A stretch of DNA of 64,000 nucleotides from Prostheceraeus crozeri. Taxonomy: Eukaryota > Platyhelminthes > Polycladida > Euryleptidae. The position numbers and the translations under genes are program-made. Under the pieces are notes generated by a model. The model was not told the DNA's origin and searched no databases. It saw only the letters and a list, made by a program, of their open reading frames with translations. Shown in pieces: positions 45,801 through 57,328 of the stretch. How positions within the stretch are numbered: position 1 is the stretch's first letter; each line of letters begins with the position of its first letter. The DNA is taken from positions 62,001 to 126,000 of the forward strand of contig CAJQUW010001701.1 of NCBI GenBank assembly GCA_907163375.1, written 5' to 3'.

Positions 45801-48800
45801 ATGCAGACTTCCTGCTTTGTTCATACGCAAGCACAGTACGCAAGTGTATCTGCCGACCGCAATGTACACATGACCGTGCATCCCACGATGACGTCACGCC
45901 TGGTTTATTCGCGCGCCTCTCTCTTGTCTCTCAGATCGAGTGCGTCACCACTCAATCGTAAAGCCAGGCGTGTTCTCTGGTTTTTCGGACTTCTTCGTCA
46001 TCCACATACTACTTCATCTGCTACGTCAGTAACGCCATCTAAACCATCGACTTATGAGGAAGTCAAGGAAAGACCATCAGACCAGCAAAAAAATGTGGGA
46101 TGGATTAACGTTCAGTCTCCTTGTAATAAAGGGAATACCATACAGACTATAATCAAAGAACAAAATTTTGACATCCTGGCCTTGACGGAGACCTGGCTTT
46201 CAGCGTGTGACGATATTCGCCTAAACATCGCGACGCCAGACAACTACGCCAGTGTCAATATTCCTCGCTCAACGGGACGAGGGGGTGGCGTTGCCGTCAT
46301 CTATCGCCATCTAATGAAGTGTTCTCATATAACTTTGCCACCAACTTCCACGTTTGAAGCAGTCTGTGTTCGTCTATCTACTCAACGTAATCAGATTGTT
46401 CTACTCAACATCTATCGACCTGGCTCTAGCAGACCGCTGCGATCCTTTTTTGAAGAACTTACATCAGTGTTTCAGGTCATCGTATTACTCTCTTGCCCCG
46501 TCATAGTTGGCGGCGATTTTAATATACACATGCAGAACATCCTGATGCGCGTCATCTTAGCGAGTTACTAACGAGTTTTAACATGAAACAGTATATAAAT
46601 GGACCGACTCATCGTTGTGGTGGAACACTTGATCTACTGATAACATCTGCTGACTTCAAACTTGAGAACATTTCTGTGAAGACACCTGGTATCATCTCTG
46701 ATCACTCACTTGTGTGCTGCAGTTTACCACTTGCCGTTGCGTCAGAACCACCCACAACCCGCCTAGTTAGATCGTGGCGGCGAGTCGATCGTGTATCTTT
46801 GCGACAAGCGATCTTGGACAGCCCACTGTGTCAGTCTGTTGTTGTCAATAGCGATGTTGATCACTTGACTGACACATATAACAATGTCCTCCTTGATATA
46901 TCAGACCGTCTCGCTCCGCTCCACAACGTTCAGGACCGATCAGATCGACGTGCACTGTGGTTCGATGATGAATGCCGACAGACTCGTCGTGATTGTCGTC
47001 GCCACGAGCAACGCTATCGTCGCAGTGGAAACATGGCCGATCGTGTACAGTGGATTGACCACACGCGACGTCGTTTACGGTTGTATCGACTTAAGAAAAC
47101 TGCATATTGGAAAGATAAAGTGCAGCGCGACGGATCTGCTCCGGCTAGCTTATGGAGATCGCTCTCTACATTAATTGGGCGTGATCGAAGATCTGAGGCG
47201 GCTTCCGAATACAGCGCAGATCAATTTCAGTCATTTTTCAAAGAAAAGATTACCAATATCCGAGCAGTTACAAAGGACAACCAATCATCATCTGTACCAC
47301 AGTCAGCCTCAACATGCTTTACAAGTTTTCGTGTAATGAGCGAGGCAGATATTCTCCACGTCATCATGACTTCACCCGTCAAATCATGTACTCTTGATCC
47401 CGTACCGACATTCCTCGTACGTGAATTCATTGACCTTCTCTTACCTTTCATTACCGCCATAGTCAACACTTCTCTGTCGTGTGGAAAACTACCTAGCAGT
47501 CTAAAACTTGCCATTCTGAGCCCTTGTCTCAAAAAGACGACTCTTGACCCGACGGATATGGCGAACTACAGACCAATATCAAATTTACCATTTTTGTCAA
47601 AAATCATCGAACGTGCTGTTGCTCAACAGATCAATTCCTATCTTATTGAGGAAAACCTTCTACCACGGTGCCAATCAGCCTACAGAAAATTTCATTCAAC
47701 CGAAACGGCCTTGCTACGAGTTACATCGGATGCTCTCACTGCTGCTGACGATCGATGTGTGACACTCCTGAGCCTGCTCGACATGTCAGCTGCGTTTGAC
47801 TGTGTCGATCACGAGCTACTACTCCTTCGACTTGAAAACCAATTTGATTTTAAATCCGACGTTCTCCGCTGGGTGACATCTTTCCTAACGAACCGTTTGG
47901 AACGGTTTCAAACATCCAATTCAGTATCAACCACACAGCAAATGTGTCAAGGCATCCCCTAAGGCTCAGTCTTAGGGCCCTTGCTATTCAACCTGTACAC
48001 AGCTGAGTTAAGTACAATCGTGGAATATCATGGCATGCAGTTCCATCAGTACGCAGACGACTGTCAAGTGTGCATTAGCGTGCCCAGTGATGAACCCAGT
48101 CTGCTATCGACCGACTGTCCTGCTGCTTTTCTGACCTAGGGGACTCGTTGATGGCCTCCAGACTCCGGCTTAATCCAGAGAAGACAATCGTTCGACATTT
48201 TGTCTACATCGATCACGCCTGTCGAGTCAGTGCGCAATCTTGGCGTTATGCTGGACAGTAACCTAACGATGTCTGCAAACGTTATAGCTGTTTGCCGATC
48301 AGCCTTTTGCTTCCTACGCCAGCTAAGACCAGTCATCCACTCCCTACCGACCGACGCTGCTAAGACTTTAGTTCATGCTTTTGTATCATCTCGTGTTGAT
48401 TACTGCAGTTCACTTTTCTACAATATCTCGGATGTTCTTCTACGTCGTCTCCAAGCGGTGCAGAACGCAGCAGCCCGCCTGATCACGGGAACTCGGCGAC
48501 GTGATCATATCACTCCGGTCCTCCTTGAGCTTCATTGGCTCCCAGTACGGCAAAGGATAAAGTATCGGTTAGCAGTCCATGTTTTCAAAGCCCTACACGG
48601 CATGTCTCCGGACTATATTGCAGATGAGTGCACCCTAATCAAGCATCCTGGGGATCGCAAATAAAGGTCATATGATGTGTTGACATGTGCCGTACGTAGA
48701 TCACATACGCGACTTGGTGATCGAGCCTTCGCGTGTGCTGGACCTAAACTATGGAACAGCCTCCCTATCCATCTCAGGGACAGTGACCTACAGCTGAATA

Positions 48801-48892
48801 CCTTTCGTCGGTCACTGAAAACTTTTCTATTCAGCGCCTAGTGACTTTTACTGTTTTTGTGCGCTCTATAAATGCTCTTATAAATAAATAAA
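45801..48892 (+). pseudogene. CR1/L2-group LINE, nearly full-length but broken
   Basis: The frame 45801-46571 carries the apurinic-like endonuclease (ILALTETWLS, GRGGGVAVIYR, NIYRPGSS, VGGDFNIH). A frameshift near 46560 leads to 46583-47962 with the reverse transcriptase (NYRPISNLPFLSKIIERAV, LSLLDMSAAFDCVDH). A TAA at 47960 replaces the codon before GSVLGP. The catalytic YADD follows beyond it (about 48049). Further stops separate the C-terminal part (48200-48664: LGVMLDSNLTM, VDYCSSL, LELHWLPVRQRIKY) and the last segment to about 48840. The 3' end has GCGCTCTATAAATG and a TAAA-repeat tail (48877-48892), typical of this LINE group. It reverse-transcribes its own RNA at nicked target DNA when intact; this copy cannot. 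Confidence 0.92.
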
Positions 48893-51100
48893 TAAATTTC
48901 TCTTTCAAATTATTTGCACTGATAGCAAATAAATATAACTCTTTAATAAATTTGAATGATGTTGTTAGTTAGCACAGTCTAGTCAGCTTTCAATCTAAAC
49001 TATCAAACATGGCGAGTAGATTTACATAACTTAGTGTGCAGGCATCATATTGTGATGCTATTGAAGTATATAATTAAGAATCACGTTGATGCTCTTTTGT
49101 TGTAGTGCTTCTCTTGTGTCAGTGGATTTGTGTCGGAGTTGAAATACTCCACTCTGGTGCTATAGGAGTTCGCATTCAATCCCTGACTCTAAAAGAGCTA
49201 AGCAGCGTCAGACTTGTAAAAGTGGCAATGAGCATTTTTGGACATCTGCGTTCGGAGATATTCTTAGCGAAATTGTAATCTCATGAGGTAATTTCATTGT
49301 ACTCTTGTAACTTAATTGCTTCATCAATGGACATCCTGGAATATACATGGATTTAGAATACTTCCTTACTTGGAATTTTCGTATCCGATTATTTATTAAG
49401 TTGGCTATCCGAATTAATCAATCCTTTACCGTTTCATGTAACAGCTTCTACAAACTCGAAAATTGAGTCAAAATACATGTATGAATAATCTTCGAACCTT
49501 CGAACGACGACCAAGATGTGCCTCTGTAAATTTCCATGGTAATTAACTTTGTAGTGGCTTTAAGGTGTAAGGATTGTTTTATGTCTAACCCACTACGGAT
49601 CAATGATAAAAAGACGAGAAATGTATTCGTTCGGTTAATGCAAAACATACAGTCTGCTTAGGTCGGCAGCACTGTGGTGGTGTGTGCGTGACTTCGCGAG
49701 TTATGTGTTTTTAGTCAAGGCGAGACAACGCGCGCACACGTCACACACAACTGTAGGAGATGGTAATTAACTGATGCTGGACAAAGATTTGGAAGTGAGC
49801 GTTCAAAATACATTACGACTCGAGCGAGAGATAATGTTCAGCTTTGCCCACAGTCACTGCCATAGGATTAGTCATTCGTCATCAGTCATTACATCACTAC
49901 AGATGCAGGAAAGTGCAATGAAAATAGGAGAAAGAAAAAGGATAATTGATGAAACATCACAACTTAATTTCATTCTAAGTCAAGCATTCTTTCAGACTCT
50001 TGTAACAAGCTTGATACTTAGGACGTTCTATGCTATTCAAACATGAACACGCCTACATTGCACATCGTCTAGGCAGTATGTAGGAAACACAGGGATAATT
50101 TTCAAAAATATAAGTTTTCAAATATTTGTCAGATGGTTCTTAAACACCACGAACATAATGTCCGCAAAGAAAGTGATTCTTTCACATACAATTGACACTG
50201 TGCCTGCTATATTGTAAGGCAGCTACTATTTTGGAAACACTAAGGCAACCCAAAGTTGCATTTAAAGCAAAAGTCAAAGTCGGGATGGTGCATATTTTGA
50301 AAGACACTTTCAAGTGGAAATAATAGCCTATGGGTAACAATATCCACTCCCATTAGATTAGCAACAAACATTTGCTGTCATTTCCAGTGATGAAACAACA
50401 TTGCTCAACTAGGCAACTGAAACATGCGACCTAATTTACAAATCAAACTGTGCTAATTTTTTTTTTTGACATGGCATGTTGAGAACTTCCAACCATTGCA
50501 TCCATTTAGAGTACTTTAGAATGGTGACTATTTTTTCCACAAATATTTTCAAATATGCACTTTCATGGCGATTTTTATTTTAGAATTGTTGACATGGTGT
50601 CTGCAGTGCAGAACACTCTGAGACTTAATTTTAGGACATTTTGAGACCAACTTTTAAAAATTTTCATTCAACGCTTTTAGTAACTTAACTTATCGACTAT
50701 GTCTTGTGACTTTTAAATTTACTCTGCCTGTAAAAAGAACTTGATTATGTATTTGAAGAAAAAAACTTATCGATTGAGCCATTTTGAACATACTCATCAT
50801 TTTACTTTTACTTTACCCCAAAAATTCAAAAAACGTGCTAAGACGATGACGATGGCTACAGCGACTATCATTGATGAACATCAGAGGGCAATGCATCACA
50901 AATTAATTTTGTGATAATAATAATCTGCCACATTTGTGACAGGGAATTTTCAGAAGATAGCCAATAACAGCAGAAATTCATACATTCACAAGTTTTCCCT
51001 ATTGTGCAGCGCGAGAATTGGAAAACAAACCGAAAACAAACATATACATGTTCAGAAATGGTGCTATAGTGGTTAATGCATGCATACTAGGGGTGGACCG
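48893..51100. other. Non-coding stretch
   Basis: No supported gene. Several short frames (for example 49774-50046) lack motifs or convincing splice borders. Confidence 0.5.
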
Positions 51101-51136
51101 GATTTGGAATTTTATAATCCAGCTGGAGTTGGAGAT

Positions 51137-51825
51137 GTAATAGAGTAATTGAAAAGTAATGAAATATTTTTATTTAGAAATCGAAAGTCTAGTACTGGTC
51201 TGACTTTGGTAATGTTTCCCTTTTGTTGACGTACACTCATTAGGGGTATCACGTTACGTATGTCACCATGTACCTTCCTATACCGAGGGACCAATATCCC
51301 ACTATTGACCCATTCTTGTAACTCATACTAAAAGAGATTGTCGAACAGGAAAAATTGATTATAGAAGTTCAGAAAGTTCCCTCTAATAAGAACATTGCAG
51401 ATTTGTTGATTCGAGTTCCGAAAGAGTGGTTGCGAACCCCTGTCCTGGCATCAGCCATAACATCTACAGATCAAATGAGTCCAAAATTTTTGATATTCAC
51501 AAAGAGCATCATTTTGGATGTGAACGAACGTACGAACTAGTTAAAGAGCGGTTTCCTGATGTTTCTAAATCTCAGATAAAGAAAGTCATATAAATGTAAG
51601 TGAGCTGGAAGCAGCCATTCAAGGAATAAATTTGTGTGTGAAATGGGGCTTCAGGAGATTTACTTTACTGACTTTTTTCTACTGCTTTTGGGTGGCTATG
51701 ATCAGTGTTATATCGTAATCATAATGTTCGAATTCATGCTATTGGTGAGCTGCTGATTCGCAGAAGACTAAAAAAATGCATTTTCTGCTCACAAATATTT
51801 CATTACTTTTCAATTACTCTATTAC
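51137..51825. repeat. 33-bp perfect inverted repeats around retroelement pol scraps
   Basis: The sequence beginning GTAATAGAGTAATTGAAAAG (51137-51169) recurs exactly inverted at 51793-51825. Inside, the minus strand 51294-51112 resembles an RT piece (KVRPVLDFRFLNKNI). The plus strand from 51355 resembles an RNase H end (VPSNKNIADLLIRVPKEWL), followed in another frame by an integrase-finger-like HHFGCERTYELVKERFPDVS. Pol pieces on opposite strands mean the element was rearranged. Confidence 0.55.
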
Positions 51826-52242
51826 TTTATTACTTCTATTACTCTATTCTTGAGTAAATTTGGTTTTTTTCTTCTAAACTGTGTCCACAGCCAGATACCA
51901 ATTTCTACCAAAATACAAGGTAGGATTATCGCCTGCCTATCAACAAATTTCATATTTTTCAACAGACGTGTAACAAGAAACTGCACTACACACGTACATA
52001 AATTGAGGTCCTGCATCGTTTACATTACTCGCAAGGATAGGTCGTTGGACTGTGTGGATTATGCATCAATCAATCAATTCAATTTTATTCACTGCATGGA
52101 GCATGCGTGACTCATAGAAAACACTTCAAAATGGCCATCTGCATTATTGGGACGTGAATTGTATGAAGTCTGGATTAATAGTTAACGACTCACTAATCAA
52201 AACACTAGTGATTGTGCTTATTACAAAAATATTTAAATGGTA

Positions 52243-52863
52243 AAAAATATATAAACGACGTTTTGGTTCAACTGATGAATGAATTAAAGTTGCTTAAACT
52301 TAATGACAAATCATTAAACGAAAAATTATTAAAACTTGATAAAAAGGATAGAGAGCTAGAAGCAGATATAGCAAGACTTTTTAAAAAGATTTCTGAACAA
52401 TCAAAAATTTTGAAATTGCTTTCTATAAAGTTAAAATCTGCAGTCATTAAAAATAAACATCAGATAAAATTATTGCAAGAACAATTAGAAGATGAAATAG
52501 AAAAACTTCCTGAAAGAATTAAAAAAATTTTAAATAAGTTACAAGCTACATTCCAAAAAAGTGTTGATGAATTAAGTTGTAAAAATTCTCAACAAATGAA
52601 AAAGATGAATAGAATAATAAATGAAGTAAACTGACTTAATCAAAAAGTTGATAAAATGAAAACTCTTAAAATCAATTTAGAAAATGAATTAAAGAAAAAT
52701 TTACAAGAAAACTCTAAAGGAAATAAAGAACAGTTAGATGCTGTTAAAAATCAGTTAGATGTTCTTAAAGTTCAATTGAATGCTCTTAAAACGGCGTTGA
52801 AGATTAATCAGCAGAAAATGCAAGTTAATAGAAAAGAATTAAAGTACATCACACGCTGCTTGA
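52243..52863 (+). repeat. Direct repeat, copy 1 (second copy 63380-64000)
   Basis: At least 621 bp recurs, apparently identical, 11,137 bp downstream in the same orientation. The match starts at 52243/63380 and is still running at the window end. It covers the central and C-terminal coding part of the fibre-like gene. Confidence 0.95.
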
Positions 52864-52871
52864 CGCGATAG
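52243..52871 (+). pseudogene. Fibre-like coiled-coil gene, 5'-truncated copy
   Basis: It encodes the same heptad-rich coiled coil as the copy at 63190, but its N-terminal 60-odd codons are replaced by unrelated sequence at 52242. The in-frame TGA at 52632-52634 is also present in the other copy. The frame then stays open to 52871 (LKINLENELKKNLQ and onward). Without the N-terminal virion-attachment part it is unlikely to be functional. Confidence 0.8.
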
Positions 52872-52998
52872 ATAAAGTGCAACGGAAAATTAATAAAGTT
52901 ATCACGAAGTTGTTGTCCATTCACACACGTAAATCTTGATGACGCGCGTAAATCTTAACGTAAATATTTTTTCCAAAAGTCAAATTTATTCCTAAAAA

Positions 52999-53420
52999 AT
53001 GCCTATAATTTATAAACACAATCTCAAACATTTTGCTTCAAATCAAAAAATAGCACATGAACCATCCATGAAATCTGTTTACCATTATCACAATGTAGAA
53101 ACTATTCAAAAAGAAGGAGATGGTGTAAACAGCGTAGCTAGTGTGATTGTGCTTATTACAAAAATATTTAAATGGTACCTATGGCAAGTGGCCACCACTT
53201 AGTGGCATAGAAACTGTACTCTGAAGATTATGCGAAATCTACTCGAACAAATTTATTCACGCCAGGAGTAGATTCATTTTCGATCAATCTTTTCAAGATT
53301 GGAGTCATTTGAAGGCATATTATCTTGGATATTCAAAAGAAAGCATTCTACAGCAAGAGGAAATTTAATAAAAATTTCGCTAGTAATGGGAAGAAGACCG
53401 TTCCAGGACAGTACAAAATT
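52999..53420 (+). pseudogene. Remnant of a viral structural-type gene
   Basis: A start in the context CCTAAAAAATG opens a 67-codon frame at 52999 (MPIIYKHNLKHFASNQ). A shifted frame then continues to about 53420 with two stops, ending in GKKTVPGQYKI before the repeat array. The order (after the fibre gene) and start motif say it was an element gene. I cannot assign it; a capsid-associated role is a guess. Confidence 0.45.
53143..53177 (+). repeat. 35-bp source of the left-junction filler
   Basis: The 35 bases starting GTGATTGTGCTTATTACAAA are identical to 52208-52242, which sits exactly where flanking DNA meets the truncated fibre gene. Confidence 0.9.
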
Positions 53421-54045
53421 CTCAAATTTTTTGTATTTTTAAAAACGACTAAATTTAAGAATTTTGGTCATTTTTTCAGGTTTTAAGACCTAAATTCATA
53501 AATTTAGTCCATTTAAAAAGTACCATTTGAAAAATTGGTATTTTAAAAGAACGACTAAATTTAAGAATTTTGGTCATTTTTCAGGTTATGAAGACCTAAA
53601 TTCATAAATTTAGGCGTTTTTAAAAATACCAAATTTTTCAAATTTTTCAAAATCTCAAATTTGAGAATTACAATTTTTACCCCCAAAATCATGACCGTTC
53701 CAGGACACCAAAAAATCATAAAATTTGTGATTATGAAATTTTACACCCCCAAAATCATGTCCGTTCCAGGACACCGAAAAATCATAAAAGTTAAGAATCT
53801 CAAATTTGAGATTATGATTATTTTTCTCTTGCTCAAATCATGACCGTTCCAGGACACCGAAAATCATAAAAATTGGTATTTCTAAAAACGTCTAAATTCA
53901 TGAATTTTATCCATTTTTCAGGTTTTTAAGACCTAAATTCATAAATTTAGTCGTTTTTAAAAGTACCATTTTTGAAAAATGAGTATTTTAAGAGAACGCC
54001 TAATTTCATGAATTTTATCCATTTTTCAGGTTTTTAAAATATCAG
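53400..54045. repeat. AT-rich stem-loop and direct-repeat array
   Basis: About four long stem-loops have arms like CGACTAAATTTAWGAATTT and the complementary TAAATTCATAAATTTAGTCG, each around a loop containing TTTTTCAGGTTTT. Between them the 15-mer GACCGTTCCAGGACA recurs at about 53395 (inside the gene tail), 53694 and 53843, with a one-base variant at 53760. Candidate roles are replication origin, transcription boundary or recombination site. Confidence 0.8.
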
Positions 54046-54083
54046 ATAACTAAAATTATGTGTCTAAAAATATTTCTTTAAAA

Positions 54084-54722
54084 ATGGAAGAAACAAAAGT
54101 GGAAGATACCGCAAGAATATATCCTTCGTTATCACAGTTAAAAATAAGTGAATTGAATAAAGAAAAACACAAGGATAGAGTTAGGTATATGAAAGATAAG
54201 GAATCTCAATTATTATTAAGATTAGAGCATTATGATAAATTAAGAAAGAGATGGTCTAAAGTTAAGAATGTAACACAAGGTATTGGAATATTTTTAACAA
54301 TAAGTTTAGGTGCTTTGACAATTGTTATATCTTCAGGTGTTTTAGTAATTCCAGTAATTGCTACTGCTTTAACAGGTACGGGTGTTTTTGCAACTTCACT
54401 TGTTACAATGTTAGATAAATCTTTAATTACTAAGAAACGAAAATCATTAAAAAATAAACATTCTCACGTTAAAGAAGTTTATGATAAACTGCATTATTAC
54501 TTTCAAAGAGTATGTGATGATAATGTTATTACGCTAGATGAGATTGAAAAATTTGATCAAATGGCTGATGAAGTAAATCAAATATCATTTCATTTAAAGT
54601 CCGAAAAAGTTCATGACAAGAATAAACAGGATGGCAAAATTTCTAGTGATGGTAAAATTTCTAATGAAGAAAATGATAAAGTTTTTTTAGAAAAACTAAA
54701 AACTTTATTAAACAAAACTTAA
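54084..54722 (+). CDS. Putative membrane protein of the viral element
   Basis: A 212-codon intact frame uses the ATG at 54084 (context TTTAAAAATGG); no in-frame ATG lies further upstream. The N-terminal 60 residues are charged and helical. A hydrophobic stretch of about 40 residues follows (GIFLTISLGALTIVISSGVL and beyond, to SLVTML), enough for two membrane helices with a Gly-rich turn. A charged helical C-terminal half has an ITLDEIEKFDQM segment. Similar small proteins accompany this polymerase type in animal virus-like elements, but I know no proven function. A virion membrane or assembly role is inference. Confidence 0.55.
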   Translation: MEETKVEDTARIYPSLSQLKISELNKEKHKDRVRYMKDKESQLLLRLEHYDKLRKRWSKVKNVTQGIGIFLTISLGALTIVISSGVLVIPVIATALTGTGVFATSLVTMLDKSLITKKRKSLKNKHSHVKEVYDKLHYYFQRVCDDNVITLDEIEKFDQMADEVNQISFHLKSEKVHDKNKQDGKISSDGKISNEENDKVFLEKLKTLLNKT

Positions 54723-54828
54723 AACGAAAAGATGTCAGACGCCAAAGCAATAAAAAAATAATTTGTTCAGTAAACTGTTTCTGTTGTATTCCAATGTTAC
54801 CACAAAATTCAAATATTATATTATAAAA

Positions 54829-55649
54829 ATGGATAAAATTAAAGCTGATAATCTAAAAAGAATTAAACAATTAGAAGAGTTGATAAAACAAAGAAATATT
54901 ATGAAAGAAAATTATCTTCAACATAGAATGATAAAAGCTGGTATTCAATCTGACATGTTTGAAAAAAATGCAGCAAACCGAGCAAGTAAAAACTGATTTT
55001 GAAAAAACTATGGAACCATTTAAAAAGCTTGAAAAAGAAAGTACAAATAATAATAAACAAATTAATATAACAGATCCAGAACACAAACTATATTAGATGA
55101 CTATGGATTACTAGAATCAAACATTAATAAGAAATTACCAAAATCTATGCAATTTGAACATTCTATTTCATTTATAGATGGAAAAACAATACCTAGATTT
55201 TATCTCGGACAAAAAGAAATATTTCCACAACCTTTTCGAGGTTTAATTTTTTCACCAGATAAATATCCTTTTAATTTAGATAGAAATTTTGTTGATCTTT
55301 TAAGAGGAGCAGATTTAAATAATTATGCTGTAGAAGATCTCATAAAATATAAAGCTATGTTAGATAGAGTTAAAGCAGGAAAAACTCTTAAACGTTATAG
55401 AGAATTAGAAAATTTATTATCAACGGGAGTTAAAGTAGGAAAAGGTTTTAAAACTGAAATTGTATTGTATTCTTACCAGATGATCCACAAGAATTACTAA
55501 ATAGATTAAATATTTTAATATCCGCAATAAAAGAAGGACATAATTCTAGTTTCAATGAAATTCATGCTATATTGAAAAGACTGTTAGAAAAGAAGATTCT
55601 AAATGAAGAGGATTATAAAAGTATAGCTGAAATATGTTGTTGTTTTTAA
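54829..55649 (+). pseudogene. Unknown viral-element gene with three frameshifts
   Basis: It starts at ATG 54829 (ATAAAAATGG) with a coiled-coil-like N-terminus (IKADNLKRIKQLEELIKQR). The frame shifts in an A-run near 54965, again near 55080, and again near 55475. The largest open piece (55147-55500) has FIDGKTIPRFYLGQKEIF and a DLLRGADLNNYAVEDL segment. The last piece ends at TAA 55647. The order between membrane protein and capsid gene suggests a virion role. Function unknown. Confidence 0.55.
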
Positions 55650-55691
55650 TTTTTTTATAAAAAAATATTTATTCAAAATTTTAACTAAAAA

Positions 55692-56480
55692 ATGTGTTCA
55701 GCAGATTTAGAACAAATTAATAATCATTTAGAAAATCAAGCAGAGATTTTGGGTTCATCAAAATTTAGTACGACGTTAAAAATTATAACAACTACTTCAT
55801 CACACACTTGTAATTTAGAACCCATTCTACATTTGGAACAAAATAAAAATTATCAAATTGCATTGACTAGTTTCTCCACATTTAACACTATTCAAAACGT
55901 TATAAAAGATGTGAATGATCAATTTAGATATTCTACTGATAAAGACAGAACGTGGAAAGTACTAACTTTTCTTCCTGGTTCTTACGAAGTTGAATCAATA
56001 TCAAATGAAATTAAGAGGCATTTAGGTATACCATTTAAAGATAAGAAACAATTACATTTTGCTGTTGAACCGGCAGTTAATAAATTTTCTCTTACTTTAG
56101 ACGAAAATCATCAAGTTGATTTTAATCATGATAGATCATTGTCAAAGCCATTAGGATTTGATAAACAAACCTATAGTCAAGGTTATCATTTAGGTGAAAA
56201 AATTCCAAAAATAACTGAAATAAATTTAATTGTTGTACATTGTGACATTATTGAAGGAGGATATATAAATGGTAAATTGTCAAATTTAATATTCAGTTTT
56301 CCAGCTTTCACTGTACCCATTGGATATAGATTAAATGTAATTCCACAAACATTAATATATTTCCCTATTACAAGAAAAACTATTAACAACATTAACATTA
56401 GAATCACTGATGAGAAAGGACAAGAAATAAATTTTGGAGGTGAAGAGATTATGATAGATCTTTTGGTTGGAGAAGTTTAA
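55692..56480 (+). CDS. Capsid-like (probable jelly-roll) protein, intact
   Basis: An unbroken 262-codon frame starts in ACTAAAAAATG. It is rich in beta-strand-like segments and lacks membrane helices. The pattern KNYQIALTSFSTFNTIQNV early and GGYINGKLSNLIFSF...GGEEIMIDLLVGEV late resembles the small jelly-roll penton/minor-capsid-type proteins of Maverick-like elements. Its position next to the packaging ATPase supports this. It would form vertices or minor parts of an icosahedral shell. It is one of the few intact genes in the element. Assignment is by resemblance and context, not a strict motif. Confidence 0.6.
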   Translation: MCSADLEQINNHLENQAEILGSSKFSTTLKIITTTSSHTCNLEPILHLEQNKNYQIALTSFSTFNTIQNVIKDVNDQFRYSTDKDRTWKVLTFLPGSYEVESISNEIKRHLGIPFKDKKQLHFAVEPAVNKFSLTLDENHQVDFNHDRSLSKPLGFDKQTYSQGYHLGEKIPKITEINLIVVHCDIIEGGYINGKLSNLIFSFPAFTVPIGYRLNVIPQTLIYFPITRKTINNINIRITDEKGQEINFGGEEIMIDLLVGEV

Positions 56481-56524
56481 TTTTCTTCTTCTTAAAAATA
56501 AAAATAAAATTTTTTTATTAAAAA

Positions 56525-57290
56525 ATGAGTGAATTTCCCCCATTAAATAAAAAAAACTTAGATTTAATCATCTTCCAAATTTATCTAATAAAGTTTTGTC
56601 AGTTATTTGTTGAAGATCAGGATGTGGAAAAACATATCTATTATTTAAAATTTTAACGACACCAAATTTTTTGGATTATAACAATCTTATAATTTATAGA
56701 ACAACAACAGAACAACCCGTCTATCAATTTTTGAAATATGGATTTGAAAATAATCTTAAAAAAACAGCAATTGCTTCATTATTCAAAGAATATGAAAAAT
56801 CTGAATATGAAGAAGAAATAAGTTCGTGGTGTGAAGAAGCAGCAAAAAATAATCAGTTAGTAGAATCCAATAAAAATAAGCATATAAAAATACAATTAAT
56901 AGATGATAGTGGTAATATGCAAGATCCTAGTAAACTAGATAAAACAATGAAACATTGTGTAATTTTTGATGATTGTGTTAATGATAGAAATCAGTCAGTT
57001 CAGAGAAATTATTTCACAAGAGGTAGACAAAACAACTGTAGTGTTTTTATTTAACACAAAGTATGTATTCATTAGACGGAAGTGTTATTAGAAAGAATGC
57101 AAATATGTTTATACTATTTGAAATAAATGCAAGAAGCTTAAGTGATTTGTTAAGAGATTTATGTGTAAGAAATAAAGAAGAATTTAAACAATCGTGTAAC
57201 AATGCTTGGTCAAAAGATTATGGCTTCATTACAATTAATATTGATAAAAAAATTCATGATAGAGTTATCGAACAATTGTTCTCTGACTAG
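56525..57290 (+). pseudogene. FtsK/A32-type DNA-packaging ATPase, broken
   Basis: It starts in ATTAAAAAATG. The Walker A region (SGCGKTYLLFKIL, about 56615-56655) is preceded directly by an in-frame TGA where the family has Gly, and a frameshift separates the first codons. Walker B is KHCVIFDDC at about 56960. A further frameshift near 57055 leads to the last piece (57063-57290) with FILFEINARSLSDLLRDL. In viruses this ATPase drives genome packaging into the capsid. Three lesions make it non-functional. It converges on the polymerase gene, whose frame overlaps its 3' end. Confidence 0.78.
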
Positions 57291-57328
57291 GCTTCGCCCC
57301 CGACTGAAAGTCGATAGAAAATATTTTC
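57270..57328. repeat. Four palindromes at the ATPase/polymerase junction
   Basis: In order: GAACAATTGTTC (57270-57281), GGC-TTC-GCC (57290-57298), CGACT-GAA-AGTCG (57301-57313) and GAAAATATTTTC (57317-57328). The middle two are GC-rich mini-hairpins with 3-nt loops. The ATPase frame ends within them. They might terminate both convergent transcripts. Confidence 0.75.

Noticed and set aside
53183-53208. Hairpin AAGTGG-CCA-CCACTT as a third double-hairpin insert
   Set aside because: It fits the coding remnant naturally and has no paired second hairpin or flanking duplication.
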